Origin: Oscheius sp. JU75
Lineage: Eukaryota; Nematoda; Chromadorea; Rhabditida; Rhabditidae
DNA length: 64,000 nucleotides
NCBI GenBank assembly: GCA_037178855.1
Contig: JASJZC010000001.1
Span: 6,882,001 to 6,946,000, forward strand
Direction: 5' to 3'
Numbering within the stretch: the first letter of the stretch is position 1; each line of letters opens with the position of its first letter. Shown here piece after piece: positions 1 through 10,035 of the stretch. A program made the position numbers and the translations under genes. The notes under the pieces were generated by a model that worked only from the letters and a program-made list of their open reading frames with translations, ran no database searches and was not told the origin of the DNA.

Positions 1-57
1 TTGTTACTGTCATACAGGCGGAACATTCGGCGCAGAGGAGGCCGGGGCTGACCTTTT

Positions 58-1407
58 TCACTGAAATCCCGTGCTATTTTTTCGCTCTGCCTGATAGTTG
101 TTTGTAACATTTTGCCCTGTCTCTTCATCCCAAAAGGTTACCTACCTTTCTCTTCGTACTTCTCAAAACAGGCTGGAGCCAATGCAGAGCAAATAGTTTT
201 CGTAGAGGGAATATGCGAGTGGAAGATCTTGCCCATAAGCTGTTGTTCCTCGTCATGAAGAAGAGCACTGATGACAAAGGCCCTTTTCTTGACCTCGTTA
301 ACCATTCGATGGCAGACGCTACAGAAAGGGCCGACATCTGTTGTGACCAGCGAAGCCACGAAACCATAAAGATGATCCTCTGTCAGATCGTTCAAGGTGG
401 TGATATTCTGGACATCACAGGCGGCCTCGGGACGAGTGACATATTTCTGAAACATTTTACATCTTCCTTTCCATAGAAACTCACATGAAGACGATTGAAA
501 TGAACTACTAGAGGGTCTTCCTCATGATCCATATAGAGAGGCACAGGCTGAAAGCCCTTGCCTCCATTGGTTGATGCAAATCCGGCAGTTGTGGTGGGAG
601 GACTTTGAGTACTAGCAGTTTTTGAAGAATCTGAGGTCATTGTATAACCAGCAGTAGTAGATGCTTCCGGTGTCGACCCAGCAGTACTCGAGGCTGGTGT
701 AGTTATGGGCTGCGTGAAGTGGACCTAGACCTTTTTGTCTTGCGAATTCCTTGACCATAAATGTGTGTATCTCTGTGATAAGACGCGTGCATCAATTAGA
801 ATATAATTCGATAAGGATGAACTATGGGTTGGAGAGACATGAACAGGCAGGCTATGGACGGAGAGTCAACATACCAGTGGCATAGATATTTAATAGAACT
901 CAGTGACCAATGTGTAAGATAAAGGAGAAACGGGACTCTATTGATTGAGAGATCAAGTTCACTCAAAAAACTCACATTAGTAGTAGGTGGAGCTACCGTG
1001 AACATTGTCGCATTGGGTCGAGGACAATTTGGATTCCAGTCCGATGCCGTTGTCGGAACAAATGCAGTAGTTGTGCTGCCTCCCGTTGTACTGCCTTCAG
1101 TTGTACTCGCTCCAGGCATGGTGCTTCCACTGTTCGAAGATACTGTAGTGGATCCCATGGTAGAACTTCCAACAGGACCATCATCCGGCGCTTGTGCTCG
1201 TTTTGCCTTCCTCTCCAACTTCGAAAACGTATAGCGGAGAGCCTTGTGGTATCGCAGACGAATGGACTCCGTCTCGGCCATGGCTATCGGTTCGGACGTT
1301 CGAATAAGAGTCTCGAGACCGAGAGCATGGTGACTGTGACAGGGGTCAGTCGGAACATCCTCAGCCCGCGTAAGGTAAATGAATAAATAGAGAAGGACCG
1401 GCCACAT
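58..1407 (-). CDS. Secreted Ser/Thr-rich protein with a saposin-like C-terminus
   Basis: I read four exons (976-1407, 485-724, 146-446, 58-86) that join in frame to 333 residues. The start is the ATG at 1407, which opens a clear signal peptide (MWPVLLYLFIYLTRA). A basic helical stretch follows (residues about 40-70), then about 130 residues rich in Ser, Thr, Gly and Pro, probably an O-glycosylated mucin-like linker. The C-terminal 100 residues contain FCSVC and, about 45 residues later, ICSALAPAC, which resemble the outer cysteine pairs of a saposin-B domain; the middle cysteine pair is missing. The intron between exons 2 and 3 is only 38 bp. The last exon is tiny (29 nt) and is the least certain part. 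The protein probably acts outside the cell or in a secretory compartment. The saposin assignment is an inference from cysteine spacing and no close family member is recognised. Confidence 0.6.
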
Positions 1408-1434
1408 CGATTTGCGAGGAGGAGACAAGGCTTA

Positions 1435-1993
1435 TCACACAAGAGGAGCGCGCGATAACGAGCTACTGCCAGGTGTCAGGAACTGGGCAAAACCTGGAAT
1501 GCGTTCACTGGTTGACCGTATCATCTCAGCTCTGGATATCCAGCTACAAACACAGATAAACACTTCATTCAATTCATTTAGGGCTGTATTGGAATGCACC
1601 CCATCATCTCCAGGTATCCTTCGTTGATTTGACAGTAGCACTCTGCATTCCAGCCAGAGACTCACATTCTGATTGATCTCTGCGGCTACTTCGAAATCTT
1701 TGTCTATTGCAAAGACACAATCTGAACTTCATTTTAACTCCCATGCCGGGCTGTTCTTTGGATTCAATGCCAAAAGTGTCACCGATTAGTATCTTTTCTC
1801 CCCATGGATCCAAGCAATTTATCGGATAGTTGGCCACAGCGTAACGAAGAAGGGCAGAAATGACCAATAAATGGATTTCATTTTGGATGAGCATCTCTGC
1901 TTGTGATGTTTTTATAGAAAATGTAGTGACATTCCCACGTGGATACTGGGAAAAGAACAGCGGAACATGCGAATCAGTCGCAATTCGTCTCAT
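1435..1993 (-). CDS. Hypothetical two-exon protein, 165 aa
   Basis: Exons 1783-1993 and 1435-1721 join through a 61 bp gt-ag intron (acceptor aagttcag) and stay in frame across the junction. The second exon reads ...DKDFEVAAEINQNVSLWLECRV and looks like genuine protein rather than a random frame. I do not recognise the family and see no signal peptide or membrane segment. The stop codon lies only 27 bases upstream of the ATG of the secreted-protein gene on the same strand, so the two may be transcribed together, or this could be an upstream part of a differently spliced gene. Support is limited to the open frame and plausible splice sites. Confidence 0.33.
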
Positions 1994-2641
1994 TTTTCAA
2001 AAGCGTCACCAATTTAGCGGTGTAATTACAGTAACAACTGCCGCTTTGGCTCTCGATTTGAACATTTTAAAGAAAAAAAGCATTTGTTCCCATTTTCCGC
2101 AGAACAAATGTTTCCCAGCTGTTTTACGGTCTTCTTTTCATGTAAATCACGGCATGTTACGCCCACGCTAAAGACGTCGCCAGTTTTTCTCGTGCCATTT
2201 TCCTATTTCGAGGGCGAGAATTCAAAATTAGTTCTCTAGTCGCTTGTTAAATTAATGTAGGGTATACGGTATCCTGTGCCAAAACCGGTTTAAACCAGGA
2301 TTTCTGTAGGATACTGTACTTAAGAAAACGAGCGGCATTTGCGCCCGGTTTGAAAAAGTGGCGACGCGCATAACACGCCATGAAATTTGTTAAAAAAAGA
2401 CCGGCTGGCCCCGCGAGGAAATTTCTACAGTAAGCCGCCATTCCACTCCGTTCCTGAACAGACTATAATGTTCCACAGTTGTTTCATCGTCTTCTTTATT
2501 CAAATTAGTACGAGAGAAATCACATGGGAGTTTTTTTCTAGACATTAGACGTCCTATAGCCGGAAAATTTGTAAAAAAAAAAAATATCTTATTCACTACT
2601 TTCTTCTATCTTCGCATCAAAAATTCCTTTTTCAGTCGGCC

Positions 2642-4398
2642 ATGAGCTCGATCATAACAGAAGGAGGACAATATCCGGACCCGGTTAGTTTCTTCTTTTT
2701 GCTCATAACTTTTGTATTAAAGAGATCCCTGGAGATTCAAACGCATTGGCTGAAGACAGAATATCCGAATATGACCATGGCTCCGTTCGTGAAAATAAAT
2801 TACGACTTCCGTGATATTCACGCCGACTTCGATGTTCATCTCGACGACAGAATCGAGCACCCCTCCCGCGAGAGAGCTCTGATCTTCGATGTCTGTGGCG
2901 TGATTGTCCATATCGACCCAGAATACATCATTCTCTTCGTTCCAATTCCAAAAATCTGGAAAGTATTCATTCCAAATAGACTATTGCGGTGAGCTATTAC
3001 AAAATTGTCTAGAAAACTTTCAGAAAATCGCCATTTGTATCAGCTGGTCATGAAGTTTGCCTTGGCCAATGGATGAAAGTGGCAGCCGTGCAAAGATCAC
3101 CGCCAAGAGATGGATTGCCGGATGATGAACCCAAATACAGTCACATCTGCTATGATGCTCGTAATTTGAGACATTTTGATGCCGCATTCCACTTGCCGCA
3201 ATGGGAACATCGATTTGTGAACGGAGTCTTTCAAGTTGGATTTCCTAGCATTCTATTCACTTTCTACTGTTTCAGGTCAAGATGGTCATCCCTCTCACCA
3301 CTCGAGGCGCCTTCAAAAAACAACATGATGAACATGGAAATATCTACTGGATAGCCGATTCTGGAATACTCCAAGCTCTCATTCCCTGTCATCGTCTCGC
3401 AGCCATTCGTGAAGGAAATTGGCGTGGCAGCGTTCTCATCTTCTGGGTCAATCGCGGACGTGTTATTGGCGACTATTGCATACATCTGTTCGAAAGAGAA
3501 CATATTGAAGAGGTTTTGCTGTCTGCTTTCACTTAATTCCAGCATGTTTTCAGCACAAAGTCGATGGCACTGTTTTGCTCCACGTCTCGCCTTTCCAATA
3601 TCTCGAAGAGTTCAATCGGGTTCAAACCAATGCAGACTTCGTGATTGTAAACCCGGAGATGGCACAGGAAAGCAATGATCCTGTTGAGAAAGAAGCTTCT
3701 GTGGATGCTGACAACAATTTGGTGGATGATTCGACGGCATCCTACAGAAGTCCCAGTCCCGAAGAGATACCTTTGGAGTTCTTGACACTGGCAAACGAAA
3801 AGCCGTGGAACGACGAAGACTCCCGAGATGCGCATGCCTTTGAGCAGCAAGTCGCAAACGAATTCGAGTTTCTTGATCGAAACCCTTCCTCACCTAATCC
3901 GTTGATTGAAGTTGCTAGGGAGCAAGGACAGCCTGGACAAAACGCCCAATCATACCGCATCCAGGTAACTTTGCCACTTTTCTATCTTCATATTCTTTCA
4001 GCCTTCTCCGAATGTCTCCAAGGCCGACATTGACGAATTCCTGCAGTCCTATATCGATCCAGATATACAGGCCCTCCTCCCGGACAATTATCCTCGTATG
4101 ACGCTCTGTTCCCTTCTTTTCGAGTTGTTTAATCCACGCACTATGGTTAGACTGTTTCATTGGCCGTCTGAAACGGTATTTCAGGACGTAATTATTGCTG
4201 AGGACTTCGAGCGCGAGCTGCACCAAATTGCCGATTACCTCAATGAACATCACAGTTCAATTTCTAATGCAAGTCATTTTCTACTTTGGTTTGCTACTTG
4301 TAAACTTCTTAGCTATGGTTGAAATCAACTTTTTCCAGAACAAATCCATCACGGGTGGTGATGATGCTGCTTCGGAAGTGTTTGTTCCTTACGCGTAA
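2642..4398 (+). CDS. Conserved-looking protein of unknown function, 484 aa, eight exons
   Basis: Exons 2642-2683, 2723-2988, 3024-3234, 3276-3512, 3554-3964, 4002-4145, 4185-4268 and 4339-4398 join in frame to 484 residues. A splice acceptor (tttttcag) six bases before the ATG suggests trans-splicing. The first 300 residues are rich in aromatic and hydrophobic residues and look like a folded beta-rich domain (for example IYWIADSGILQALIPC, SVLIFWVNRGRVIGDYCIH). An acidic, probably disordered segment follows (about residues 310-390), then a short helical C-terminus (ELHQIADYLNEH). There is no signal peptide or clear membrane helix. Two introns are exactly 39 bp with no stop, so unspliced RNA stays open. 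The last intron needs a GC donor (gcaagt at 4269) to reach the final exon; without splicing the frame ends at TGA 4320-4322. I do not recognise the family. Confidence 0.75.
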
Positions 4399-4514
4399 CT
4401 CCTTCGCCAGTCATCCTATTCCGTCTTCATCTACACCATCAATTCTTCACTTATGGCTATACGTGACTATTTTTGTTTTTTAGACACTTCCATGAAAACA
4501 TTATTCAATTCCTT

Positions 4515-5255
4515 TTCGTATTCTCAACTCACTTTGAAGAACATGGCCTTGAGTTTAAGACGAAGGCTGGCTGGAGCGTGGTTCTTCTTCAGCACGGCGA
4601 AGTTGCTGCGCAGTGTGGGATCTGTCTCGAAACAGCGACTCAACATTTCCTTGCACGCTGGCGGAGTCGAGACGGGCAGACGGAGACGAAGACCCATGAT
4701 GACTCGCTGAGCAATGACGCTTTTCTTTTTTATTTCGTCGTACGGCCGGCTGTCATCTGAAGATCTCGAAAATGGTTACTCCGAAGCTCCAAACGTCTGT
4801 CTGTATGGTTTTTGTTATGGATATTTTGAGCTGTTTGCTTGCCCTTGAAGTGTAGATGCCCTGGGTGAGCGTCTCCGGGGCAAGCCATCTGACCGAAGCA
4901 CGCGACAACTTGCTCTCTCGATGCAGTTGGCCAAGCAGGAAAAGACCGAAGTCGCTGATTTTGCAGCGATTTCCACACAGCAGAACATTTCTAGCGGTCT
5001 ACAATCAGTCTTCTTCAAAGGATATGAAACGTACCAGATCTGACTCTCCTCCAGATAGGCCATTCCGTTGATGATTTCGAAGCAATACGTCTGTTTAGTA
5101 GCCTCGCTGAGGGATTTCTTCTTCAGACGCGACAACAGACAGCCATTGGCCTTCCCCATCACGATCATGATCGGCTGTTTCTGAGTGGCGACGCCGTAGA
5201 GACGAACAATGTGCTCGTGTTTCAGCTTCAACATCACATTGGCCTCGCGCAGAAA
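4515..5255 (-). pseudogene. FER-like tyrosine kinase domain, broken copy 1
   Basis: Read on the minus strand, this segment carries most of a non-receptor tyrosine kinase domain: FLREANVMLKLKHEHIV (alpha C helix), the hinge, INGMAYLEE, then ARNVLLCGN, KISDFG, RWLAPETLTQGIY, VWSFGVTIFEIF and the C-lobe (MLSRCFETDPTLRSNF). The catalytic HRDLA segment expected between YLEESQI and ARNVLL is absent. The gt-ag intron at that point (about 4999-5033) would leave a frameshift and stop. A second intron has GC where GT is expected, and the frame breaks again after EIF. It lacks the SH2 domain and the glycine loop. The sequence is nearly identical to the other two copies at 6.3-6.9 and 7.7-8.6 kb where they overlap. 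The family is the nematode-expanded FER/FPS type; a functional kinase is very unlikely. Confidence 0.8.
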
Positions 5256-5429
5256 AGTCGCCCACTTGCCACGGTTGGAGGGCTTACCACCTGTCAGTCC
5301 AGCCCCCCACCCCCCAATAGCGGGCTGCCCGAAATGCTCGAACTTTGAAGGAATATTGGAGGGGATTGATCTGGACAACGAATTAGTAGTAGCGCAACTT
5401 TAGTTCCTTGTTTCGTATATAGCATTAGG

Positions 5430-5575
5430 ATAAATAAACGGAAGGTATGACAAAACGGCAGTCGATGAGTAGAAGGCAGGTGGAGGAGTTCCAGAAGGAA
5501 CACAGGTGATAAAAATTGCCTAGCGAGCTTCATTTGGAAGGTGAGAGCGATCTTACTATAAAAATACATTTATTC
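5430..5575 (-). repeat. Extra copy of the zinc-finger gene's 3' end
   Basis: This segment repeats, in the same orientation, the last coding bases, stop region and 3' untranslated region of the finger gene that lies just upstream on the minus strand (5641-6077). Shared marks are the tract around the stop (cctagcgagcttcat) and downstream text about a tract containing catcgactgccgttttg. Similar 3' text also follows the copies at 9.1-9.3 and 45.8-45.95 kb. The AATAAA of the intact copy (near 5572-5577 on the minus strand) lies at the border. No complete exon precedes it, so I read it as a partial duplication. Confidence 0.6.
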
Positions 5576-5640
5576 ATGACAATTGATGAGTATTAGGCAA
5601 GTGAATGAGTCTCAGAAGGTATACCGGTGATCAGAGCTGC

Positions 5641-6077
5641 CTAGCGAGCTTCATCTGGAAGTGTATCCGCCTCTCCATAGTATTGATGGAAGAGGATGTA
5701 GTACTTGTAACCCGCTGAAAGTATTGAGTGAAAAGGTTAGAACAGAACATACGCATGGGTGAAAGACAACGATTGCAGATTGGGCACCAGTGTTCGTCAT
5801 TTCGGATGTTGATATCCCGGAGGCACTTACTGTGAATACAGTAAGTACAGATTCCGGGACACTGTACAACCTGTTGGTCAAGAAGAGTCTCCCGGCAAAC
5901 CTGAATGCACTATTTCCTCCCAATCTTTAAATTTACATGACACGGGTAGTCAACGTGTGGATGTGGCACAGGTTCTACATCACGGTCCTGAAAATGTTGT
6001 ATTTGTAGGCTGCAACAAAACATTACCTCCTCGTTGTCCCTGTCAAGAGCAACCATTTGTGGGACAACAGCATCCAT
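5641..6077 (-). CDS. C4HC3 (PHD-like) zinc-finger protein, 120 aa, copy A
   Basis: Three exons (5937-6077, 5753-5900, 5641-5714) joined by 36 and 38 bp introns give 120 residues. The finger is C-x2-C-x11-C-x3-C-x4-H-x2-C-x14-C-x2-C (PCHVCRETLL ... CPGICTYCIHSKC ... WCPIC), which fits PHD or RING-variant zinc ligands. The N-terminal 45 residues are acidic and end PHPHVDYPCH. The C-terminal exon reads PGYKYYILFHQYY. That frame is chosen because copy B at 45.8 kb keeps matching residue types (GLEWYVFF). A splice acceptor (tgcattcag) stands three bases before the ATG and an AATAAA follows about 65 bases after the stop, so this looks like a transcribable gene. Upstream text is shared with copies at 8.96 and 45.36 kb. 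Function is unknown; such fingers bind histone tails or recruit E2 enzymes in other families. Confidence 0.6.
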
Positions 6078-6295
6078 CGTCTGAATGCAAAGTTCGAACT
6101 GTTTTGATCGAGAAAGAGCGAAAGGGTGAAATTTCGAAATGGAGAAAAAAGACTCGGCTTTGAATATAGGCTGCCGTCTGGATGTGAGCGCCCCGACCAA
6201 TAGGAGGTGTCTGCTAGATAGGGCGGAGTTTGTGGGCGTTATGCGACAAGTTACGGTGAGTTACGAAATAGTGTACTGTTAATGAAACGCAGATA

Positions 6296-6870
6296 ATGAA
6301 AGAGTCTGTCGAAGAGACACTAATTCCTCGACAGGAACCGCTGCCGAGTGCCAATAGACTTCCATCGAAACTGCAATACGTGAAATCGACGGGAAGGTGA
6401 GAAATCGAGGACGAGGATTTCTTCCATGGATACATGACTCGCAGAGATGCCGAGAGACTCTTGACCGAACAGGGACAGTTCCTGGTCAGACGGACCGACG
6501 TCCATGGAGAACATTGCTACGTGCTGTCGATCAAAGACTGGGACCGGATCAAACATCTGAAGCTCAGACAGACCAAGAGACGAGCCAGCTACTGGCTTCA
6601 GGACTACTACTTTCTTGTTCGTTTTGTGTTTTTCGTCATCTCCGGATTCCTGTCGCGCGGCTTCTTCTCCAAACCGATTCCCGTGGCTGTGAAGACGCTT
6701 CGTGGTGAGAGCATGAGCAGCGACGACCGTGTAACCTTTCTGCGCGAGGCCAATGTCATGTTGAAGCTGAAACACGAGCACATTGTTCGTCTCTACGGCG
6801 TCGCCACTCAGAAACAGCCGATCATGATCGTGATGGGGAACAGATGCAAAACATTTCACCCCGAGGGTGG
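6296..6870 (+). pseudogene. FER-like SH2-tyrosine kinase, broken copy 2
   Basis: A possible start at 6296 opens 34 codons that end in TGA (6398-6400). The same frame then continues into an SH2 domain: FFHGYMTRRDAERLL, the phosphate-binding FLVRR, HCYVLSIKDWDRIKHLKL. The SH2 stops at YWLQDYYF, where copy 3 has an intron. After a short spacer comes the kinase N-lobe (PIPVAVKTLRGES with the catalytic lysine, then LREANVMLKLKHEHIV and the hinge PIMIVMG). The glycine loop present in copy 3 (LGSGEFGEV) is missing. Kinase similarity ends abruptly near 6840 and is followed by a repeat tail (gttagcaactactga). The in-frame stop, the missing loop and the missing C-lobe mark it as a pseudogene. Confidence 0.8.
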
Positions 6871-7039
6871 AATGTTGTTAGCAACTACTGAGCAACTACC
6901 GTATCGGTCTTTATTTAATTTCATCCTTATCTCAGTTTATAAGTAAAGGTTTCTACCTGTTCACCCCCTCCACCGACTTTGCAGTGGAAAGCATGATTTT
7001 GTTTTAACTTTGTCGTACAGCCCTACTCCTACCATACTA

Positions 7040-7190
7040 TTTTAAAATGTCGTCGCGTCTCTGTATGTCTGAAGCCAATATTGCCAATTAGTGTTGGCAA
7101 GCCAAGCCAAATCGAGTCAGTTTGGGCAAGTGCGTGTTTGGGAAAACGTTGCTTCTGTCACGGTACCCCGTTTGGAGGGTATGCGGACAG
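7040..7190 (+). repeat. Dispersed repeat 'GCCAATATTGCCAATT', copy 1
   Basis: This stretch shares an ordered set of short blocks with 7535-7690 and 43510-43660: cgcgtctctgt, gaagccaatattgccaatt, a gcaagtcaagtca-like block, tttgggagaacgttgctcc-like text and tgtca. The copies differ by small insertions and substitutions. No open frame is shared between copies, so I read it as a non-coding mobile or satellite-like repeat rather than a gene. Confidence 0.6.
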
Positions 7191-7534
7191 GTTGAAGTGG
7201 AAGGAAAGGGTCATGACAGTTGGACAGAAAGAAGTAGAAATCGAGCAGTTTTGGAAGAATCAGATTATTACTGACATTGAGTCCCAAGGGGCGATAACAT
7301 TACTTGGTCAGAGAGTTGGGTCGAGGAATGGGAAATGGGTTCAAAGAGTGAAAGGGAAGTGGGTTTAAGGGATATAAAGTGCGTTTCACTGATTAGAAAT
7401 GGTCATTAGCAATCGTTTTTGCTGGGGAAAGGACAAGGTAGCTATGCCTCAAGGGGCGCAACAAGTTAGGCTACTGCCCCGAAGAAGCAGCGGCCTAACT
7501 TGTTTGAACTAAACTCATCTATCTATTTTAAATT

Positions 7535-7690
7535 GTCCTCGCGTCTCTGTCTGTCTGTCTGAAGCCAATATTGCCAATTAGTGAGCACTATTTTGTGCGC
7601 ACACTAATTGTTGGCAAGTCAAGTCAGTTCGGGAGATACCTTCTTTGGGAGAACGTTGCTTCTGTCATGGCGCGGAAAATGCGAACAGGG
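7535..7690 (+). repeat. Dispersed repeat 'GCCAATATTGCCAATT', copy 2
   Basis: Second copy of the family seen at 7040-7190. It contains an extra insertion (gagcactattttgtgcgcacactaatt) with partial internal symmetry (attttgtgcgcacacta) between the core motif and the ttggcaagtcaagtcag block. It ends at the border of kinase copy 3. Confidence 0.6.
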
Positions 7691-7734
7691 CGAAGTGAGA
7701 GAGAAGGACCAGTACAGGCTTATATACCTTCTTA

Positions 7735-8614
7735 CCTTCTTCAGACGCAACAACAGACAGCCATTGTCTCCATCACGATCATGATCGGCTGTTTCTGAGT
7801 GGAGACGCCGTAGAGACGAACAATGTGCTCGTGTTTCAGCTTCAACATGACATTGGCTTCGCACAGAAAGGTTACACGGTCGTCGCTGCTCATGTTCTCA
7901 CCACGAAGTGTCTTCACAGCCTCGGGAATCGGTTTGGAGAAGAAGCCGCGCGACAGGAATCCGGATATGACTTCGCCGAACTCGCCACTGCCCAGTCGAC
8001 CATCACTGCGATCAATCTGCTCGTGGTAGAGCTCCCATTGCTCCCGTTTGATGTGTTATCATCTAGAGACCAGACGGGTGGATGGGCAGACTGTTGTGAC
8101 GATGGTAGCTGATCAGCGCGTCGATTGACTGAAAACTGGGAATGAGGATAGCGTTGGATCAATTCTTTGAGGCTAAACGGAACTACAAGCTGAAGAGCTT
8201 AGAAATGTCTCGAGATACTGAACCAGTTCAGTCACGAAAAATTCAAAACGAACAAGAACTCGCATCGAAGCAGTAGTCCTGAAGCCAGTAGCTGGCTCGT
8301 CTCTTGATCTGTCTGAGCTTCAGTTGTTTGATCCGGTCTCCGTCTTTGATCGACAGCGCGTAGCAATGTTCTCCATGGACGTCGGTCCGTCTGACCAGGG
8401 ACTGTCCCTGTTCGGTCAAGAGTCTCTCGGCCTCAGTTCCTGTCGAGGAATTCTTTTCAACCGAATTGAGTGAAGCTGCACCACTCACCACAGCCAGCGA
8501 CTTTGTCTTCGAGGAGACATCGTTCTGAAAATGGGGAAAATGACTGAGAGAACAGAGCAGAACTACCTTGGTTTCTTCCTGATGCGAAATTGTTGTCGTC
8601 TTGACAGCAGCCAT
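7735..8614 (-). pseudogene. FER-like SH2-tyrosine kinase, truncated copy 3
   Basis: The minus strand from the ATG at 8614 gives the longest N-terminal part of the family. It holds a short leader (MAAVKTTTISHQEETK), a gt-ag intron ending ttttcag, a Ser-rich exon, and an SH2 domain with LVRRTDVHGEHCYALSIKD. The SH2 end (ELIQRYPHSQFSV) lies in the next exon. The kinase N-lobe follows with an intact glycine loop (LGSGEFGEV) but PIPEAVKTL where copy 2 has PIPVAVKTL. The SH2 start (FFHGYMTRRD in copy 2) is deleted, and the donor after the SH2 exon reads gc rather than gt. The copy stops after the hinge with a frameshift at MET-NGCLLLRLKK, so the whole C-lobe with the catalytic site is missing. It probably makes no active kinase, though a short SH2 protein is conceivable. 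Confidence 0.75.
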
Positions 8615-8959
8615 GGTAGAAATCCAAGTAATTGTCTTTACAACGTTTGAAGTTCTTTCTAGACTTTAGGGACCTTTTGCCGTATCTAGATCTGCCCTTG
8701 CCTCCACTTCTCTGGTCCAAACTTGCTGCTTCCCAGATCACTCAGCTTGCTAGGTAATTGTTTCCACAATCGGCTATTCAGTAGATATTTCCAGCTGCTC
8801 TGTGTTTTTCAGGTCGTTGTAAGCACGTGTCTTCTTTCCTTATCTGCGTTTCTCCAAACAGTACACTCTTTCGTAATTTCCCTTGCGAACCAAAGTCCAA
8901 AACTGAAATCTTTGTGTTCTGCTGACCCTTAGTTCGGTGCAATATTGGTCAAAATATTT

Positions 8960-9300
8960 TGTCGCATAATGCCCACAAACTCCGCCCTATTTCGAAATTT
9001 CGCCCTTTCACTCTTTCTCAATCAAAGCAGTTTAAACTTTCCATTCAGATGGCGGCTGTTGTTCAGATGGCGGCTGTTATTCCAGAAATGGATGCTCCTG
9101 ACCTACTACATCATACAATGGAGAGGTGGCTAACCTTCCAGTTGATGAGTAGGATAAAGATCGCTAGGAAGTTCTTATCCTTCTTAAATTTCTCCACTTG
9201 CTTTCTACTTATCAACTGTCATTTTAACACTTTTTTTTATTCCATTTATATGTTACTTTTGAATAAATTTATTTGTATAGCAAAATGAAAAAGTTCTAAT
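8960..9300 (+). pseudogene. Zinc-finger gene relic, copy C
   Basis: The 5' flank (tcgcataatgcccacaaactccgccctat, then cactctttctcaatcaaag and ttccattcag) matches the upstream region of finger-gene copy A. The coding start is degenerate, with a repeated atggcggctgttgttcag block and VIPEMDAPD. The finger exons are deleted; the text jumps to catcatacaatggagagg, which corresponds to the end of copy A. The family's 3' untranslated region with AATAAA (near 9262) and the tail aaaatgaaaaagttctaatga then follow, as in copy B at 45.95 kb. It cannot encode the finger. Confidence 0.55.
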
Positions 9301-9549
9301 GACAGCGTGTTGACCGTACGCAACTCTAATAAAGAAGGTTTTGGAGACAGGGCAGTCCAAAATGTTTCTGTATTCCAAAAACCCTTTAAGTCTGCTACGC
9401 GAATCTCACTACTACGAAAACGCAATGGGTTCCGTCCGTAAATCTCAACAGTGACAGCGGCGAAACCGAGGTAGATAACAAGATAGATAGAATCCTATGA
9501 AATTGTCACAATAGCTGGCCATCGGTGATCTTTGCAGGCTCGAGCATTG

Positions 9550-9745
9550 GCTGCCTGCTATGCTACCCCGCGGGTGACTCATTCTCCCTCGCCCTGTACC
9601 CCGTTTCTCTGATTCCAGAAAGTACTGTACTTCCATTATTTGCGACCACTTCCAGCTTGTTATATTCCAGGTTCTTTGCTAAACTTAACTGAATGGGATG
9701 TTGCTAGCAACTACTGACAAATAGTGTGGACCAAAGTGTAATGAC
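9550..9745 (+). repeat. About 190 bp direct repeat, left copy
   Basis: The text from gctgcctgctatgctacccc through ccaaagtgtaatgacgt is nearly identical to 11278-11480, with a handful of substitutions and one two-base indel. Both copies contain gattccagaaagtactgtac, the block ttgcgaccacttcc, and the motif tagcaactactgacaaat near the end. The latter motif also occurs at 10090-10110 and, shortened, at 6862-6882 next to kinase copy 2. No shared open frame is evident, so a non-autonomous transposable element is the likely nature. Confidence 0.7.
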
Positions 9746-9789
9746 GTAATCAGATCTCTTATCCGGTGAAATATATTTTTTAGGAGGAA

Positions 9790-10035
9790 AAGACGATAAT
9801 ACTTGGGCTGTGCTGACTATCAGATTGTGCATGACAGAGCAGCGGTCCTTTTCTTTTATTGCTTATATGGGAGAGCTTTCTAAATATCCCACCCCCACGG
9901 GTTCTAGAATGACAAAACTTGAAATATTGGTGTTTATCTTTAGTTCCTTGTTTCGTATATAGAAACAAGCAATAGCAAAAAGTCATTTTGCCCGCTTTCA
10001 CTTTTTTGACCTGAGGATCGCCATCTGTTAGTGAT
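9790..10035 (+). repeat. About 250 bp direct repeat family, left copy
   Basis: This shares ordered blocks with 10690-10945: ctgtgctgact, tgtgcatgacagagcagcg, an ttccttgtttcgtata block with agaaac, aaagtcattttgccc and ggatcgccat. The block ttccttgtttcgtatata also occurs at 5403-5420, next to kinase copy 1. The copies are diverged and carry no common intact reading frame, which fits an old mobile repeat. Confidence 0.55.

Noticed and set aside
796-1428. A 210-residue minus-strand frame as one exon, starting at a non-ATG codon at 1428
   Set aside because: The good signal peptide begins at the ATG at 1407, and a gt donor at 975 ends the exon; the part beyond it (796-975) is intron.
4473-4760. 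Plus-strand frame of 95 codons
   Set aside because: It is the antisense of the kinase C-lobe of copy 1, which explains its open length.
5631-5900. Finger copy A read without splicing the second intron (136 residues)
   Set aside because: The unspliced tail is not conserved, while the spliced frame matches copy B in residue character and the 38 bp segment has good gt-ag signals.
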